Notes: generated from the letters alone by a model not told the origin. Shown: positions 52,727 to 61,972, counted from the first letter of the stretch. The stretch is DNA of 64,000 nucleotides from Hoyosella subflava DQS3-9A1 (GCF_000214175.1 NC_015564.1:2666001-2730000); one strand, 5' to 3'. Made by a program: numbers and translations.

Positions 52727-53784
52727 TGATCAACGTCACTGGAATGATTGTCGGAATCCTTCTGCTTTTCGGCAACGCGTTCTTCGTCGGCGCCGAGTTC
52801 GCGCTCGTGTCCACCCGTCGGACAAAGATCGAGCCCCGCGCCGAAGAGGGCAGCGGCGCGGCCCGTATCACTCTACGTGCTCTCGACAATGTGTCCCTCA
52901 TGATGGCGGGAGCTCAGTTTGGTATCACCCTGTGCTCACTCGGGCTCGGAGCGGTAGCTGAACCGGCTGTTGCATACGCGCTCGAGGTGCCGCTCGAAGC
53001 GCTCGGCGTCCCGTCGGTGATGCTCCATCCCATTGCTGTGGCCATCGCGCTGACGATCGTGCTCTCCCTGCATATGACGATCGGCGAAATGGTTCCGAAG
53101 AACCTGGCGATCGCGGGCCCCGAGCGGACCGCGCTGGTTCTCGGTCCGATGCTCTACCTCCTGGTGCAGGTTCTGAAACCGCTTTTGCTCCTCGTGAATT
53201 GGCTCGCCAACACGGTGCTCCGCATTCTGCGCGTGGAGCCGAAGGACAAAGTGGCCACCGCGTTCACCGCCGATGAGGTCGCCGGGTTCGTGCGGCAGTC
53301 CAAGGCTGAGGGTCTGCTCGACGAGGAGGAACACCGTCTCCTCACCGGCGCGCTGACAATGAGCCGCGAGACCCTCCAGTCCATCATGGTGCCGCGTGAC
53401 CGCGTCGTCAGCCTCGATGACACCGCGACAATTGCGCAGGCGCACGCCGCGTGCATCAGGACGGGTTTTTCGCGTTTCCCCATCGTCGCAGCCGGTGGCG
53501 ACTTCACCGGATATGTTCACGTGAAGGACCTACTCGGCGAAGCAGTCTCCCCGGACGACGCGATCGCCGGCATGCCGATCCGGACCCTCCCCCGTTTCAC
53601 GTCGAACACGCTGCTCGATGATGCTCTCGAAGGAATGCAGACGAGGGGATCACATGTCGCTATCGTGACGGACGAGGAGGGACATGCACTCGGCGCCGCG
53701 ATGCTTGAAGACGTGGTCGAACGCCTCATCGGCGAGATCGCAGACTCCGCTCAGGCAGCCGCCCGCCGCCGCAAACCGCAGTAA
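52726..53784 (+). CDS. CNNM/CorC-type membrane protein, second paralogue without CorC_HlyC tail
   Basis: A 352-residue paralogue of the previous gene. DUF21 helices open with MIVGILLLFGNAFFVGAEFALVSTRRTKI and include GEMVPKNLAIAGPERTAL; the CBS pair follows (LQSIMVPRDRVVSLDD, and VHVKDLLGEA to HVAIVTDEEGHALGAAMLEDVVERLIGEI). The C-terminal CorC_HlyC domain is missing, so this is a shortened version. Co-translation with the full-length paralogue (TGATG) suggests a heteromeric complex. Confidence 0.88.
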   Translation: MINVTGMIVGILLLFGNAFFVGAEFALVSTRRTKIEPRAEEGSGAARITLRALDNVSLMMAGAQFGITLCSLGLGAVAEPAVAYALEVPLEALGVPSVMLHPIAVAIALTIVLSLHMTIGEMVPKNLAIAGPERTALVLGPMLYLLVQVLKPLLLLVNWLANTVLRILRVEPKDKVATAFTADEVAGFVRQSKAEGLLDEEEHRLLTGALTMSRETLQSIMVPRDRVVSLDDTATIAQAHAACIRTGFSRFPIVAAGGDFTGYVHVKDLLGEAVSPDDAIAGMPIRTLPRFTSNTLLDDALEGMQTRGSHVAIVTDEEGHALGAAMLEDVVERLIGEIADSAQAAARRRKPQ

Positions 53785-53834
53785 TTTCCGCAGCCTCCAC
53801 GATATCCGGGCGTGCTGCGCTTAAGCTCGTAACT

Positions 53835-54566
53835 GTGGCGTTCACTCTCAGTGTCCACGCGGTTACTGATCGCGGTCTTTTCCGCGCTTCGAACCAAGAT
53901 GCGATCGTCGTTGATGGCTGGTTCAGCCAGACCCAGACGGGGACCCTGACGTGCATCGCGTTTCCACTCGAAAGGCCGACCCTGGTGGCGGTGGCCGACG
54001 GTGTCGGCGGGAATGCCGCCGGTGACGTCGCTAGTCGTATCGCGCTGCTTGAACTCGTCGCGGCGCACAAGGGCTGGACATCGACGAAAGCGATCTCTGA
54101 CGGGCTCGCCGCGATCAGCACGCAGATCGAATCCATCGCGGAGCGGATCGGCCAGCAAGGCATGGCAACAACTATCGCGGGCCTCGCATTCGGTTCGACG
54201 TCGATACTCTCGTTCAACGTCGGGGACAGCCGCGTGTACCGAGTGACCGCTGACGGTGTGGACCAGCTCTCCACCGATGACGTCGTTCCTGACGAGGACG
54301 GGCAGCCCACCCACATCATTACCCAGTGCCTCGGAGGTTCCGGCGAAACGCCACAACCGCACCTCGCGGAAATCCCGCTGGCGGCGGGGCGCTATATCGT
54401 GTGCAGCGACGGGATTCACGGTGTCCTCACCGCGAGCGATATTGAGGCAGCGTGCCATCACACCGACGGCAAAGACGTCGCTGAGAAGCTCATCGATACT
54501 GCGATCGCGCACCGCACACGCGACAACTATTCGCTGCTGGTCGTCGACCTCGCGGAGGCGTACTAA
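53835..54566 (+). CDS. PP2C-family serine/threonine protein phosphatase
   Basis: A 243-residue Mn2+/Mg2+-dependent phosphatase of the PPM/PP2C family. Conserved metal and catalytic motifs are present: DRGLFRASNQDAI, VAVADGVGGNAAGDVAS, FNVGDSRVYRV, IVCSDGIHGVL and TRDNYSLLVVDL. There is no membrane segment or receiver domain, so this is a stand-alone cytoplasmic phosphatase like PstP's catalytic part. GTG start, 50 bases after the second CorC-type gene. Its kinase is not encoded here. It may regulate the neighbouring membrane proteins, but this is inference. Confidence 0.92.
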   Translation: MAFTLSVHAVTDRGLFRASNQDAIVVDGWFSQTQTGTLTCIAFPLERPTLVAVADGVGGNAAGDVASRIALLELVAAHKGWTSTKAISDGLAAISTQIESIAERIGQQGMATTIAGLAFGSTSILSFNVGDSRVYRVTADGVDQLSTDDVVPDEDGQPTHIITQCLGGSGETPQPHLAEIPLAAGRYIVCSDGIHGVLTASDIEAACHHTDGKDVAEKLIDTAIAHRTRDNYSLLVVDLAEAY

Positions 54567-54606
54567 GGCTTTCGCGGCGGCAGCGCCCAATCGGGATGCA
54601 CCGTAA

Positions 54607-54633
54607 CCGGCCGTAGCACCATGGTGCAGCCGG
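54607..54633 (+). terminator. Possible hairpin terminator after PP2C gene
   Basis: A 12-bp perfect palindrome GCACCATGGTGC with outer CCGGC/GCCGG pairing lies 40 bases beyond the phosphatase stop. No T-run follows, so termination is only suggested. The rest of the 215-base gap up to 54782 holds no supported gene. Confidence 0.35.
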
Positions 54634-54781
54634 AGGGCGCGGGCGCTGGCGCCGCGGGGGTTTCGAGTACAACGGCTTAAGCCACCCAGACCACCAGGCC
54701 ACCGTTGCGTCTCACCCGGCTATCGTGGACCGGTCCCCTCTTCGTTACAGAGTGTGGCATGAACGATTCGGGAAGGTGAGC

Positions 54782-55786
54782 ATGGACGTCGACCTGTTCG
54801 TCGAGAAACACCGCGATGAGTGGGACCGCCTGCGTGTCCTCACGCGACGCAGCGGCCGTCTCAGCGGCGCGGAAGCCGACGAACTCATCACGCTCTACCA
54901 GCGTGCGGCGACGCACCTGTCGATTGTCCGTTCCGCCGCGCCTGATCCGGTCCTGGTCGACAGGCTGACAATGCTCGTTTCTCAAGCCAGGGCCGCCACC
55001 ACTGGAACATCGGCCCCCGGGTGGCGCGATGCGGGCATGTTCTTCGCGCAGCGATTCCCCGCAGCGGTGTATAGGGCGCGGCACTGGTGGGTGCCCACAG
55101 CTGCCCTGTTTCTGCTGGTGTCGGGTGTGATCGCGGCGTGGGTCGCCAATAGCCCTGCCGTGCAGAGCGCCATCGCGACACCGGACTCGATCGCCGAGCT
55201 CACGCGCCCTGGCGGTGACTTCGAAACGTATTACTCATCAGAGCCTGCCGCGTCATTCGCCGCGCAGGTGTGGACCAACAATGCATACATCGCCGCCGCC
55301 TCCCTTGTCGTAGGGCTCCTTATCCTGCCGGTCGTGTTCATCCTGTTCGTCAACGCAATGAACGTCGGAGTGGCCGCCGGTCTGATGGCCGATGCTGGCC
55401 GGCTCGATGTTTTCTTCGGGTTGATCACCCCACACGGCCTGCTCGAACTTACTGCCGTGTTCGTCGCAGCGGGAGCCGGTATGCGGCTGGGGTGGACGCT
55501 GATTGATCCTGGTCCGCGTCCACGAGCCAGGGCGCTCGCTGAGGAAGGACGCACTGTCGCCGGTATGGCTCTCGGTCTCGCCGTGGTGCTGCTCATCTCC
55601 GGTGTCATCGAAGCGTTCGTCACACCGAGCGGCATGAGTACCGCCGCGCGCGTGGGAATTGGCGTAGCCGCTGAACTTGTCTTCCTCGTGTACGTGTTCG
55701 TATACGGACGTCGTGCGGCGCTGGCGGGAGAGACTGGTGACATCGACGCACGCAGCGCGGGTGACGTGGCACCGGTAGCAGCCTGA
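54782..55786 (+). CDS. SpoIIM-family (stage II sporulation M-like) membrane protein
   Basis: A 334-residue protein with a cytoplasmic N-terminal helical part (MDVDLFVEKHRDEWDRLRVLTRRSGRL) and about five to six transmembrane segments (WVPTAALFLLVSGVIAAWVA, AYIAAASLVVGLLILPVVFILFV, FGLITPHGLLELTAVFVAAGAGMRLGW). The FGLITPHGLLEL and NAMNVGVAAGL motifs are typical of SpoIIM/DUF95. Non-sporulating actinobacteria carry it beside moxR and RDD genes. I start at 54782 because GGAAGG lies eight bases upstream. It is convergent with the DUF58 gene, separated by the inverted repeat. Confidence 0.87.
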   Translation: MDVDLFVEKHRDEWDRLRVLTRRSGRLSGAEADELITLYQRAATHLSIVRSAAPDPVLVDRLTMLVSQARAATTGTSAPGWRDAGMFFAQRFPAAVYRARHWWVPTAALFLLVSGVIAAWVANSPAVQSAIATPDSIAELTRPGGDFETYYSSEPAASFAAQVWTNNAYIAAASLVVGLLILPVVFILFVNAMNVGVAAGLMADAGRLDVFFGLITPHGLLELTAVFVAAGAGMRLGWTLIDPGPRPRARALAEEGRTVAGMALGLAVVLLISGVIEAFVTPSGMSTAARVGIGVAAELVFLVYVFVYGRRAALAGETGDIDARSAGDVAPVAA

Positions 55787-55798
55787 CATGCAACTTCG

Positions 55799-55863
55799 GT
55801 TTGCCCACCTCTGAGCGACTAGGTGCCCTTCCCGGTCTCAATGTCGCTCAGAGGTGGGCAAAC
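55799..55863. repeat. Dispersed inverted repeat, copy 2 (perfect 21-bp arms)
   Basis: Arms at 55799-55819 and 55843-55863 are perfect 21-bp complements (outer GTTTGCCCACC, inner GAGCGAC) with a 23-base loop. They match the arms at 5696-5763 at 17 of 21 positions each. It fills most of the 97-base gap between the convergent spoIIM and DUF58 genes and could serve as a bidirectional terminator, although no T-run flanks it on either strand. Confidence 0.8.
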
Positions 55864-55883
55864 AGCTTCGGTCCGCGGCGCCG

Positions 55884-57179
55884 CTACAGCTTTCCTGCTG
55901 CTTTGAGTGCAATGTATGTGTCAGCGAGCGCTGGTGGCAGATCCTCGGGCGACTCATCGATCACAGTGACGCCAAGTTTCGTCAGTAGTCCAGCAACGCG
56001 ACGACGGTCAGCGATAGTGCGTTCAGCGGCTGCGGCGGTATAGACATCGTCACTGGACCCGCGTGCACGTGACATCACCTGAACGCTCGGGTCTGCAACG
56101 GACGCGAAGATCACGCGGTGCCGCGCTGTCAACGAACGCATTGCGGGCACAAAACCGGCCTCCACCGACGCGGGCTCCATTGGCGACACCACAACCACGA
56201 GCGCCCGCTGACGAGCCCGGTGAAGCACTTCGGAAACCATACCGGCCGCGTCGGTCTCCACAAGTTCCGCGCTGAGCGGCGCCATCGCGTTGACCATCGC
56301 CGACAGCAGCCCTGCACCGCTCACCCCCGTGACCGATGCGCGCAGACGCCGATCGTACGCAGCAAAATCGACGCGATCACCTGCACGCGACGCCAGGGCA
56401 GCGAGGAGAAGCGACGCGTCCATCGCAGCATCGAGCCGGGGCGCGTCACCGACTCGGCCTGCTGAGGTGCGTCCCGTATCGAGGATGATGATGATCCTGC
56501 GGTCACGTTCCGGACGCCACGTGCGCACCATAACGTCGGACGCGCGAGCTGTGGCACGCCAGTCGATAGACCGTACGTCGTCACCGATGACGTATTCGCG
56601 CAAAGAATCGAACTCGGTGCCTTCGCCGCGAACCAGCACTGCCTGACGACCATCGAGTTCCCGCAGGCGCGCAAGTCGCGACGGCAGATGCTTGCGGCTA
56701 CTGAACGGTGGCAACGCGCGCACAGTCCACGGGACACGGTGGTGCCCTTGCCTGCCAGCGCACCGGAGCGGACCAATCGCGCGGACCGTGACCTTCACCG
56801 CTGAGCGGTCGCCACGTCGTGTAGGAGTGACCACGACCGTGAACGTCGATCGGGCATCAGGTGGAAGTTCCACTTCGAAGCGGTCCGGGACCGCTCCGGC
56901 GCTCGGTGGCCACGCGTCGCGCAGAACCCCCCGCATCCGCCTCGAGCCCAGGTTGGTCACCGTAAGCCGGATTGTTGCTGTCCCACCGAGACGTACAGCT
57001 GTGTCTCCCATGCGCTCCATCCGCAGATTCCGGACGTTGCCCGCGAGGAGGAAATCGGCACCAACCAGAAGCACAACAAGGCCTGTCACGAGCACCACCC
57101 CAGCCGCGCTGGGCATGAACACACCCACCACAAGTGCGCCCGCCGCGGCGAGGAAGCCCGCTCTGCCTGTCAGCACCAT
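55884..57179 (-). CDS. DUF58 domain protein (MoxR-associated)
   Basis: A 431-residue protein with two N-terminal membrane segments (AGFLAAAGALVVGVFMPSA and VVLVTGLVVLLVGADFLL), then an extracytoplasmic-like beta domain and a C-terminal DUF58/von Willebrand A-like part. The DUF58 signature is EFDSLREYVIGDDVRSIDWRATARASDVMVRTW (about residue 205), and the vWA-like part starts IIIILDTGRTS, a MIDAS-like DxGxTS. These proteins partner with MoxR ATPases as chaperone or metal-insertion systems. Last gene of the minus-strand operon, 18 bases after moxR. Confidence 0.9.
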   Translation of the reverse strand: MVLTGRAGFLAAAGALVVGVFMPSAAGVVLVTGLVVLLVGADFLLAGNVRNLRMERMGDTAVRLGGTATIRLTVTNLGSRRMRGVLRDAWPPSAGAVPDRFEVELPPDARSTFTVVVTPTRRGDRSAVKVTVRAIGPLRCAGRQGHHRVPWTVRALPPFSSRKHLPSRLARLRELDGRQAVLVRGEGTEFDSLREYVIGDDVRSIDWRATARASDVMVRTWRPERDRRIIIILDTGRTSAGRVGDAPRLDAAMDASLLLAALASRAGDRVDFAAYDRRLRASVTGVSGAGLLSAMVNAMAPLSAELVETDAAGMVSEVLHRARQRALVVVVSPMEPASVEAGFVPAMRSLTARHRVIFASVADPSVQVMSRARGSSDDVYTAAAAERTIADRRRVAGLLTKLGVTVIDESPEDLPPALADTYIALKAAGKL

Positions 57180-57197
57180 CGCAGTCCCCTACCGTCC

Positions 57198-58181
57198 CTA
57201 ACGCGGTACAGCGACCGTCGCGAGCACGTGCTCGAGCACTCCGTCAGGCGTTGACCCCTCGAGTTCGGCTTCGGGACGCAGCCCGATGCGGTGACGCAAC
57301 GCAGGCCTGGCAATCGATTTCACGTCGTCCGGTGTGACGTAGTCCCGGCCCGAAAGCCACGCCCACGCCCTGGTCGCATGCATCAGCGCGGTCGCGCCGC
57401 GCGGCGAAACGCCTAGCTGCACCGCAGGCGATTCCCGGGTTGCCCGGCAAATGTCCACGATGTAACTGATGATCTCGTCGCTGATGTTGACCTTCGCTGT
57501 CGCGGCGCGGGCTGCCGCTAGATCCTCCGGACCGGCGACGGCACGGACACCGGCGGCCGCGAGGTCACGCGGGTCGAAGCCCGACATGTGGCGACTCACG
57601 ATGGCGACCTCGTCGTCCCTGCTTGGCAGCGCCATCGTCAATTTCAGCAGAAAACGGTCGAGTTGCGCCTCGGGGAGCGGATACGTGCCCTCATACTCCA
57701 CGGGGTTCTGCGTCGCGACCACCACGAACGGGTCCGGTAAGGGGCGCGGTGACCCGTCGACGGAGACCTGTCGTTCTTCCATCGCTTCGAGTAACGATGA
57801 CTGGGTTTTCGGCGGTGTCCGGTTGATCTCGTCCGCGAGCAGAAGGTTGGTGAAAAGCGGACCTTCGCGGAACGAGAACTCCGCGGTGCGGTTGTCATAC
57901 ACCAGCGAGCCCGTGACGTCGCCTGGCATAAGATCGGGTGTGAACTGTATCCGCGCCGTGTCGAGGTGCAGTGCTGCCGCAAGGCTGCGGACCAGCAGTG
58001 TTTTCGCGACGCCGGGAACACCTTCGATGAGTACGTGCCCGCGACATAACAGCGCGACGATGAGTCCGCTGACGGCCGCGTCCTGACCGACGATTGCCTT
58101 GCCGAGTTCGCGGCGGAGCGCGACTAGCGCCTCTCTTGCTTGTTCGCCGCGCACCTGCAGATCAGCTGCCGCGTCGGTCAT
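57198..58181 (-). CDS. MoxR-family AAA+ ATPase
   Basis: A 327-residue MoxR ATPase. Walker A is GVPGVAKTLL, Walker B is LLADEINRTPPKTQSSLLEAMEE, sensor 1 is ATQNPVEYEGTYPLPEAQLDRF and sensor 2 lies in the C-terminal lid (LGVSPRGATALMHATRAWAW). MoxR proteins act as chaperones for assembly of partner complexes containing vWA or DUF58 proteins. It overlaps the DUF4350 gene by four bases and is followed by the DUF58 gene, the standard order. Resembles mycobacterial MoxR2 in context (recalled). No promoter lies immediately before it. Confidence 0.95.
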   Translation of the reverse strand: MTDAAADLQVRGEQAREALVALRRELGKAIVGQDAAVSGLIVALLCRGHVLIEGVPGVAKTLLVRSLAAALHLDTARIQFTPDLMPGDVTGSLVYDNRTAEFSFREGPLFTNLLLADEINRTPPKTQSSLLEAMEERQVSVDGSPRPLPDPFVVVATQNPVEYEGTYPLPEAQLDRFLLKLTMALPSRDDEVAIVSRHMSGFDPRDLAAAGVRAVAGPEDLAAARAATAKVNISDEIISYIVDICRATRESPAVQLGVSPRGATALMHATRAWAWLSGRDYVTPDDVKSIARPALRHRIGLRPEAELEGSTPDGVLEHVLATVAVPR

Positions 58182-59341
58182 GTGGTGTTTCCTTCCTGAT
58201 GGCGCTTCGTGATGCGCTTTTCCAGATCGTCCAGGTCCTCTGCAAGCTGTACCAGTTCACCGTCGGACTGTGGCGCCGCACCAAACAGTGCTGCGCGCAC
58301 CGCCCCGGAACCGATTCTTGCGTTCTTGGCGGCAGCGTCGACGAGCGCGTCGCCGTTGCCCTCGGGCGCCGCGCCAGGTACGGCGAGCGCTCGGGCGATC
58401 CGTGCCCGCGCCGCGGACCGCAGTGCGTCTGCCGCGTGTGCCCGATCGCTTGTCCGACGATAGAGGCGCGCCCGTCCTTCCGTGGTTTCCGCGGCATGGA
58501 CAACCACAGGCAGCGGCTCGATAACGACAGGACCGAGACGCCGTGCGCGCCACACGGCGAGGAACACCGCTGCGATCCCGAGTTGCACCGCACCGAACTT
58601 CCAGCCGTCCGGAATCAGCGCGAAAAGGCTTTGATCTCCGTCGCTCAGCGCGGCATCGCTCGTGCTGGGCAAGTACCACACGAGGCTTTCTGTGGAGCCG
58701 AGCAGCCGCATTGCCAGCGCAGCATTGCCGTGCTCGCCGAGGTTACGGTTCATCAGCGGATCACCCATACCGAGAATCACGGTGTCACCGTCGACGACTA
58801 CCAGGCTCCCCTCGTAACACACGTCGACGCGACGCTCAGGCTCGTCGGGTTCGAAGAGATAGCCGCCGGTGACGGCCCGCTGCGCCACACCCGCGTCAGC
58901 GTTCTCACAAGCCGGTTCGCGCGCGTCCACACGGTCGTACCCCGCGGTGACAACGCCAGCATCGACCGCCGTGAGCACTTCGTCGGAGGGCGCAATGAGA
59001 ACAATCCTCTGGGCGCTCGCAGCCAGGTCCGCGATGCGCTCAGCGCCGGCTATCGACGGCGCGGAAACGATGACCGTGGCACCGGTGCTGGCCGCGAGCG
59101 CGTCATCGAAGCCGTACAGCAGTTCCGAGCGGACGCCCTCGACGGCCAGAATCTGGGCGAGCGCACGAGTGCCGTTCGGCGCGGGCGACTGCGGGTCGAG
59201 TGCATCCGCGTCTTCCCCGCCGCGCACCAGCGCGGTCACCACGCCGAGCATGACGACTACGAACGCGATAGCCAGGGGCATGCGTGCCGCGCGCCAGATT
59301 CGCCCCGCGTCAGAGCCCACCGCCGTGCTTCCCGTACTCAC
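58178..59341 (-). CDS. DUF4350-domain membrane protein (MoxR operon)
   Basis: A 387-residue protein with one N-terminal membrane segment (MPLAIAFVVVMLGVVTALV), a periplasmic-side DUF4350 domain (about 45-250; PNGTRALAQILAVEGV and a GATVIVSAPS strand) and a second segment near 275 (FGAVQLGIAAVFLAVW), then a cytoplasmic helical tail with RLYRRTSDRAHAADALRSAARARIA. The fold resembles a ThuA/class I amidotransferase-like domain without catalytic Cys. It lies between DUF4129 and MoxR genes with four-base overlaps on both sides, so subunit stoichiometry is likely fixed. Confidence 0.85.
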   Translation of the reverse strand: MSTGSTAVGSDAGRIWRAARMPLAIAFVVVMLGVVTALVRGGEDADALDPQSPAPNGTRALAQILAVEGVRSELLYGFDDALAASTGATVIVSAPSIAGAERIADLAASAQRIVLIAPSDEVLTAVDAGVVTAGYDRVDAREPACENADAGVAQRAVTGGYLFEPDEPERRVDVCYEGSLVVVDGDTVILGMGDPLMNRNLGEHGNAALAMRLLGSTESLVWYLPSTSDAALSDGDQSLFALIPDGWKFGAVQLGIAAVFLAVWRARRLGPVVIEPLPVVVHAAETTEGRARLYRRTSDRAHAADALRSAARARIARALAVPGAAPEGNGDALVDAAAKNARIGSGAVRAALFGAAPQSDGELVQLAEDLDDLEKRITKRHQEGNTT

Positions 59342-60000
59342 ACCGCACCCTGCTTTTCCGAGTCGATGAGTGGCGCTGACTGTACGAGTGCGTCGGTGCG
59401 CACCAAATCGTCGTATACCCCTCGTGCAGCGGACCGGTGGCCGTAGTACACGTCGTCAAACGTGCGCGCCGCGGAGCGCAACGGCTCCGCGCACCCGATT
59501 AATTCTTCCCCGGCGCGCACCGCGACCTCCGTAGCTGTCTGCCCAGCCGCATCATCGACGACACCGCGTTCCTCGAGAGCGCGCACGATCGCGCGAAATC
59601 GCTCGTGCACCGCCTCGTCAAGATCGCCCACTGCCGCCGCGGCGTCAGCGAGACGCCGATGTTCAGCGGCGGAGCGGCGCGTTTCAGAGAAGATGGCTCG
59701 GCGCATCCGTGTACTGCGCGCCACACGTCCCATGCGGAGCCGGATGATGATCGCCGCAGTAATCATGATCGCGAGCAAAATGACGAGACTGCCTGGACCG
59801 CCCGGCGCGAGCGCGTTCGCACCATCGAATATCGCGTCGATCGCATCCTGTACGCGGTCAAGGAGCCACATCATCACGCGTTCGAGCAATGTCGGCTGCG
59901 CCTCGGTGTACATGCTGCGGGAGAGTTCCGTACGCGCGACCTCTCGCGCCGAGTCACGATCGATCTCGACGGGGACGGATCCGCGCCACACGACGGTCAC
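59338..60000 (-). CDS. DUF4129-domain membrane protein (MoxR operon)
   Basis: A 220-residue protein with one membrane segment (LVILLAIMITAAIIIRL, about residue 75) and a C-terminal cytoplasmic DUF4129 domain (EAVHERFRAIVRALEERGVVDDAAGQTATEVAVRAGE; TFDDVYYGHRSA), which in other proteins follows transglutaminase-like domains. The N-terminal part (VPVEIDRDSAREVARTELSRSMY) is extracytoplasmic by topology. GTG start directly after the stop of the upstream gene with no gap. Belongs to the MoxR membrane complex set. Confidence 0.87.
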   Translation of the reverse strand: MTVVWRGSVPVEIDRDSAREVARTELSRSMYTEAQPTLLERVMMWLLDRVQDAIDAIFDGANALAPGGPGSLVILLAIMITAAIIIRLRMGRVARSTRMRRAIFSETRRSAAEHRRLADAAAAVGDLDEAVHERFRAIVRALEERGVVDDAAGQTATEVAVRAGEELIGCAEPLRSAARTFDDVYYGHRSAARGVYDDLVRTDALVQSAPLIDSEKQGAV

Positions 60001-61038
60001 CTAAGGTGCACCAGGGGGTGCGCCGCCGGACCCGGGTCCCGCACGGCGGGCAAGTTCGATGTCGAGGCCTTCTTTGCGCATGCGCAGATCTGTGTACAGC
60101 AGCGCCACCGTCGCGGCTCCGAACGGGTATATGAGCAGGCTGGCAAGAATCGCACCGACCGATCCGATCACCGCAGCCAGCAAGAGAGACTCCGTCACCG
60201 CTCCGGCAAAGGTTGCCAGCAGGAAGAACGGGATCTGCAGAATCATCGTGAGAACCAGCACGACGAGTCCGATGACGATAAGGATGCCGAATACCCGCCA
60301 CCACGAGCCGGTGACCAGCATGTATGACCGTTGCAGTGACCGCATTATCGTGGCACGTTCGAGAACGAGCGCGGGGACGGCCAGGTAGAGCTTCACGCCC
60401 AGCCATACCACCACGAACAGCGCCGCCAGCATCGACAGCACGCCTGCCGCGGGGTGGATAAAGAACATCCCGACAACGATGACGACAATCGCGGCGAGCG
60501 CCAGCAGGAACAAGACCGCGAGTGCAACCAGCCGCAGCAATGACGGTTTCACCGCCGCCCACACTTCGCTGAACGAGGTGTCCTGCCCAATCACTGCTTT
60601 GCCGACTACCGCGGTGAGCACACCGGTCAGCAACAAGCCCGCGAGCCCCGTCAGCAACCCGGCGATAGCCTGCCCACCCATGGCGCTCGCGAACGCGGCA
60701 TCATCGATGACTTGCGGGTCGGTCGCGAACGGATCAAGGTCCCACGAGAGCATCGGCAGCGTCGCAATCAGCGACACGACCTCGCTGATCGTGACGATTA
60801 TCGCGGTCAGACCGAGCATCAGCGCCGGATAACGCCTGATGGTCGAGATCGCACCGTCGATGATCTCCGACAATCCGATGGGACGGAGCGGGATGACCCC
60901 AGGTCGTGGCGCATCCCACCGGCCAGGTTCGGGACGGCCCCCCGGCTGGCCCGAAGGATACGCTTGCCCGATGGGCGGCGGCGTGTCCCAGTCTCCCTCA
61001 TCGCCTGGGCGCTGCCACTGGTCCCCCTGATTCGTCAT
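60001..61038 (-). CDS. Polytopic membrane protein (glycerophosphodiesterase membrane-domain-like)
   Basis: A 345-residue protein. A Gly/Pro-rich hydrophilic N-terminus (about 50 residues: GDWDTPPPIGQAYPSGQP) precedes six or more hydrophobic segments, including AIAGLLTGLAGLLLTGVLTAVVG, LVALAVLFLLALAAIVVIVVGMFF and VFGILIVIGLVVLVLTMIL. The core (RPIGLSEIIDGAISTIRRYPALMLGLTAIIV, GVGKAVIGQDTSFSEVWAAVKPSLLRLV) is that of the GPDPase_memb domain, without the catalytic GDPD domain. RBS GGGGGGAAG precedes the ATG. It likely forms part of the MoxR-linked envelope complex; function is not known. Confidence 0.8.
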   Translation of the reverse strand: MTNQGDQWQRPGDEGDWDTPPPIGQAYPSGQPGGRPEPGRWDAPRPGVIPLRPIGLSEIIDGAISTIRRYPALMLGLTAIIVTISEVVSLIATLPMLSWDLDPFATDPQVIDDAAFASAMGGQAIAGLLTGLAGLLLTGVLTAVVGKAVIGQDTSFSEVWAAVKPSLLRLVALAVLFLLALAAIVVIVVGMFFIHPAAGVLSMLAALFVVVWLGVKLYLAVPALVLERATIMRSLQRSYMLVTGSWWRVFGILIVIGLVVLVLTMILQIPFFLLATFAGAVTESLLLAAVIGSVGAILASLLIYPFGAATVALLYTDLRMRKEGLDIELARRAGPGSGGAPPGAP

Positions 61039-61123
61039 CTTCCCCCCTCGTCATCCTTGTTGATCAAGTGTCGTCAGTCTGCCAGGTTCGCGCTGAGGTC
61101 ACTCCGACAGTCACTGGTGATAC

Positions 61124-61972
61124 TCACCGCGGCGGCGTGAACGGGTTGTTGTGCGTCACGCCGTCGGGATTCCTTGCGTCCACGGCGGCGGGCGGCTGGG
61201 TCATTTGGCGAGGGAAATCTCCGCCACGCGTGGATCTCTCCTCGCGCGCGCGGCGTTCCGCCAGAATCGCATCCAGGTACTGCCAGTCAGGCATGCCGTC
61301 GGGCGGTGGCATGCGCACACGCTCAGCGACACGCTCGGCCAGACTCCGTCCGAGTTCGATACGCGCCGCGGGGCTGAACGTCTCGTACCGTGTCAGGTAC
61401 TGGCGGACGGCGATGAGCAGATCAGCAGGCAGCGCGCTGAAATCCAGCGTCGACGTCCACGCCATGCGCTGCGCACCCGGACTGTTCATCCCGGTCGGCG
61501 TGCTGGGCAACCGTTCCCGGATGACGATCGTGCCCGCCAGGTAGTCACCCACGCGCTTACTCTGCTTTGACGTGAGTGAGACGACCACCGCGACGGTTCC
61601 GAAGAGGCCGAGGATCCAGAAGTCCAGGAAGAACCCCGTGAGCCCACGGATCAGAGCATGCCTGAACCGGACTGGGCCCCCGTCATCCCTGGTGACGCGC
61701 AGACCCATAACGAGCTTGCCGAGAGTCCGTCCCCGCGTCAGCGTTTCGAAAGCGACCGGGTAACCGATCATCACGAGGACGATAATCAGCAGACTGATCG
61801 CCGCGTACATCGCATCGTCCAGATTCGGCATCGCGGAGAAAAGCACACCAAGCAGCACCGATAGCGCAATCAGTTGCAGGGCCACATCGATGAGCAGTGC
61901 CACGCAGCGGCTCGCGAACTGCGCATGACGAAGCTCCAGTTCGACGGCCTCTCCGGACACCAGGTGCGACAC
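61124..61972 (-). CDS. RDD-domain membrane protein
   Basis: A 282-residue protein whose first 160 residues form an RDD domain: SHLVSGEAVELELRHAQFASRCVALLIDVALQ contains the conserved R and D residues, with later TLGKLVMGLRVTRDDGGPVRFRHALIRGL. Three to four membrane segments follow. The C-terminal 120 residues are cytoplasmic (SALPADLLIAVRQYLTRYETFSPAARIELGRSLAERVAERV). I start at the GTG 61972 by homology; an open frame reaches a TTG at 62041, and the choice is uncertain. It probably heads the minus-strand MoxR cluster. Confidence 0.8.
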   Translation of the reverse strand: MSHLVSGEAVELELRHAQFASRCVALLIDVALQLIALSVLLGVLFSAMPNLDDAMYAAISLLIIVLVMIGYPVAFETLTRGRTLGKLVMGLRVTRDDGGPVRFRHALIRGLTGFFLDFWILGLFGTVAVVVSLTSKQSKRVGDYLAGTIVIRERLPSTPTGMNSPGAQRMAWTSTLDFSALPADLLIAVRQYLTRYETFSPAARIELGRSLAERVAERVRMPPPDGMPDWQYLDAILAERRAREERSTRGGDFPRQMTQPPAAVDARNPDGVTHNNPFTPPR

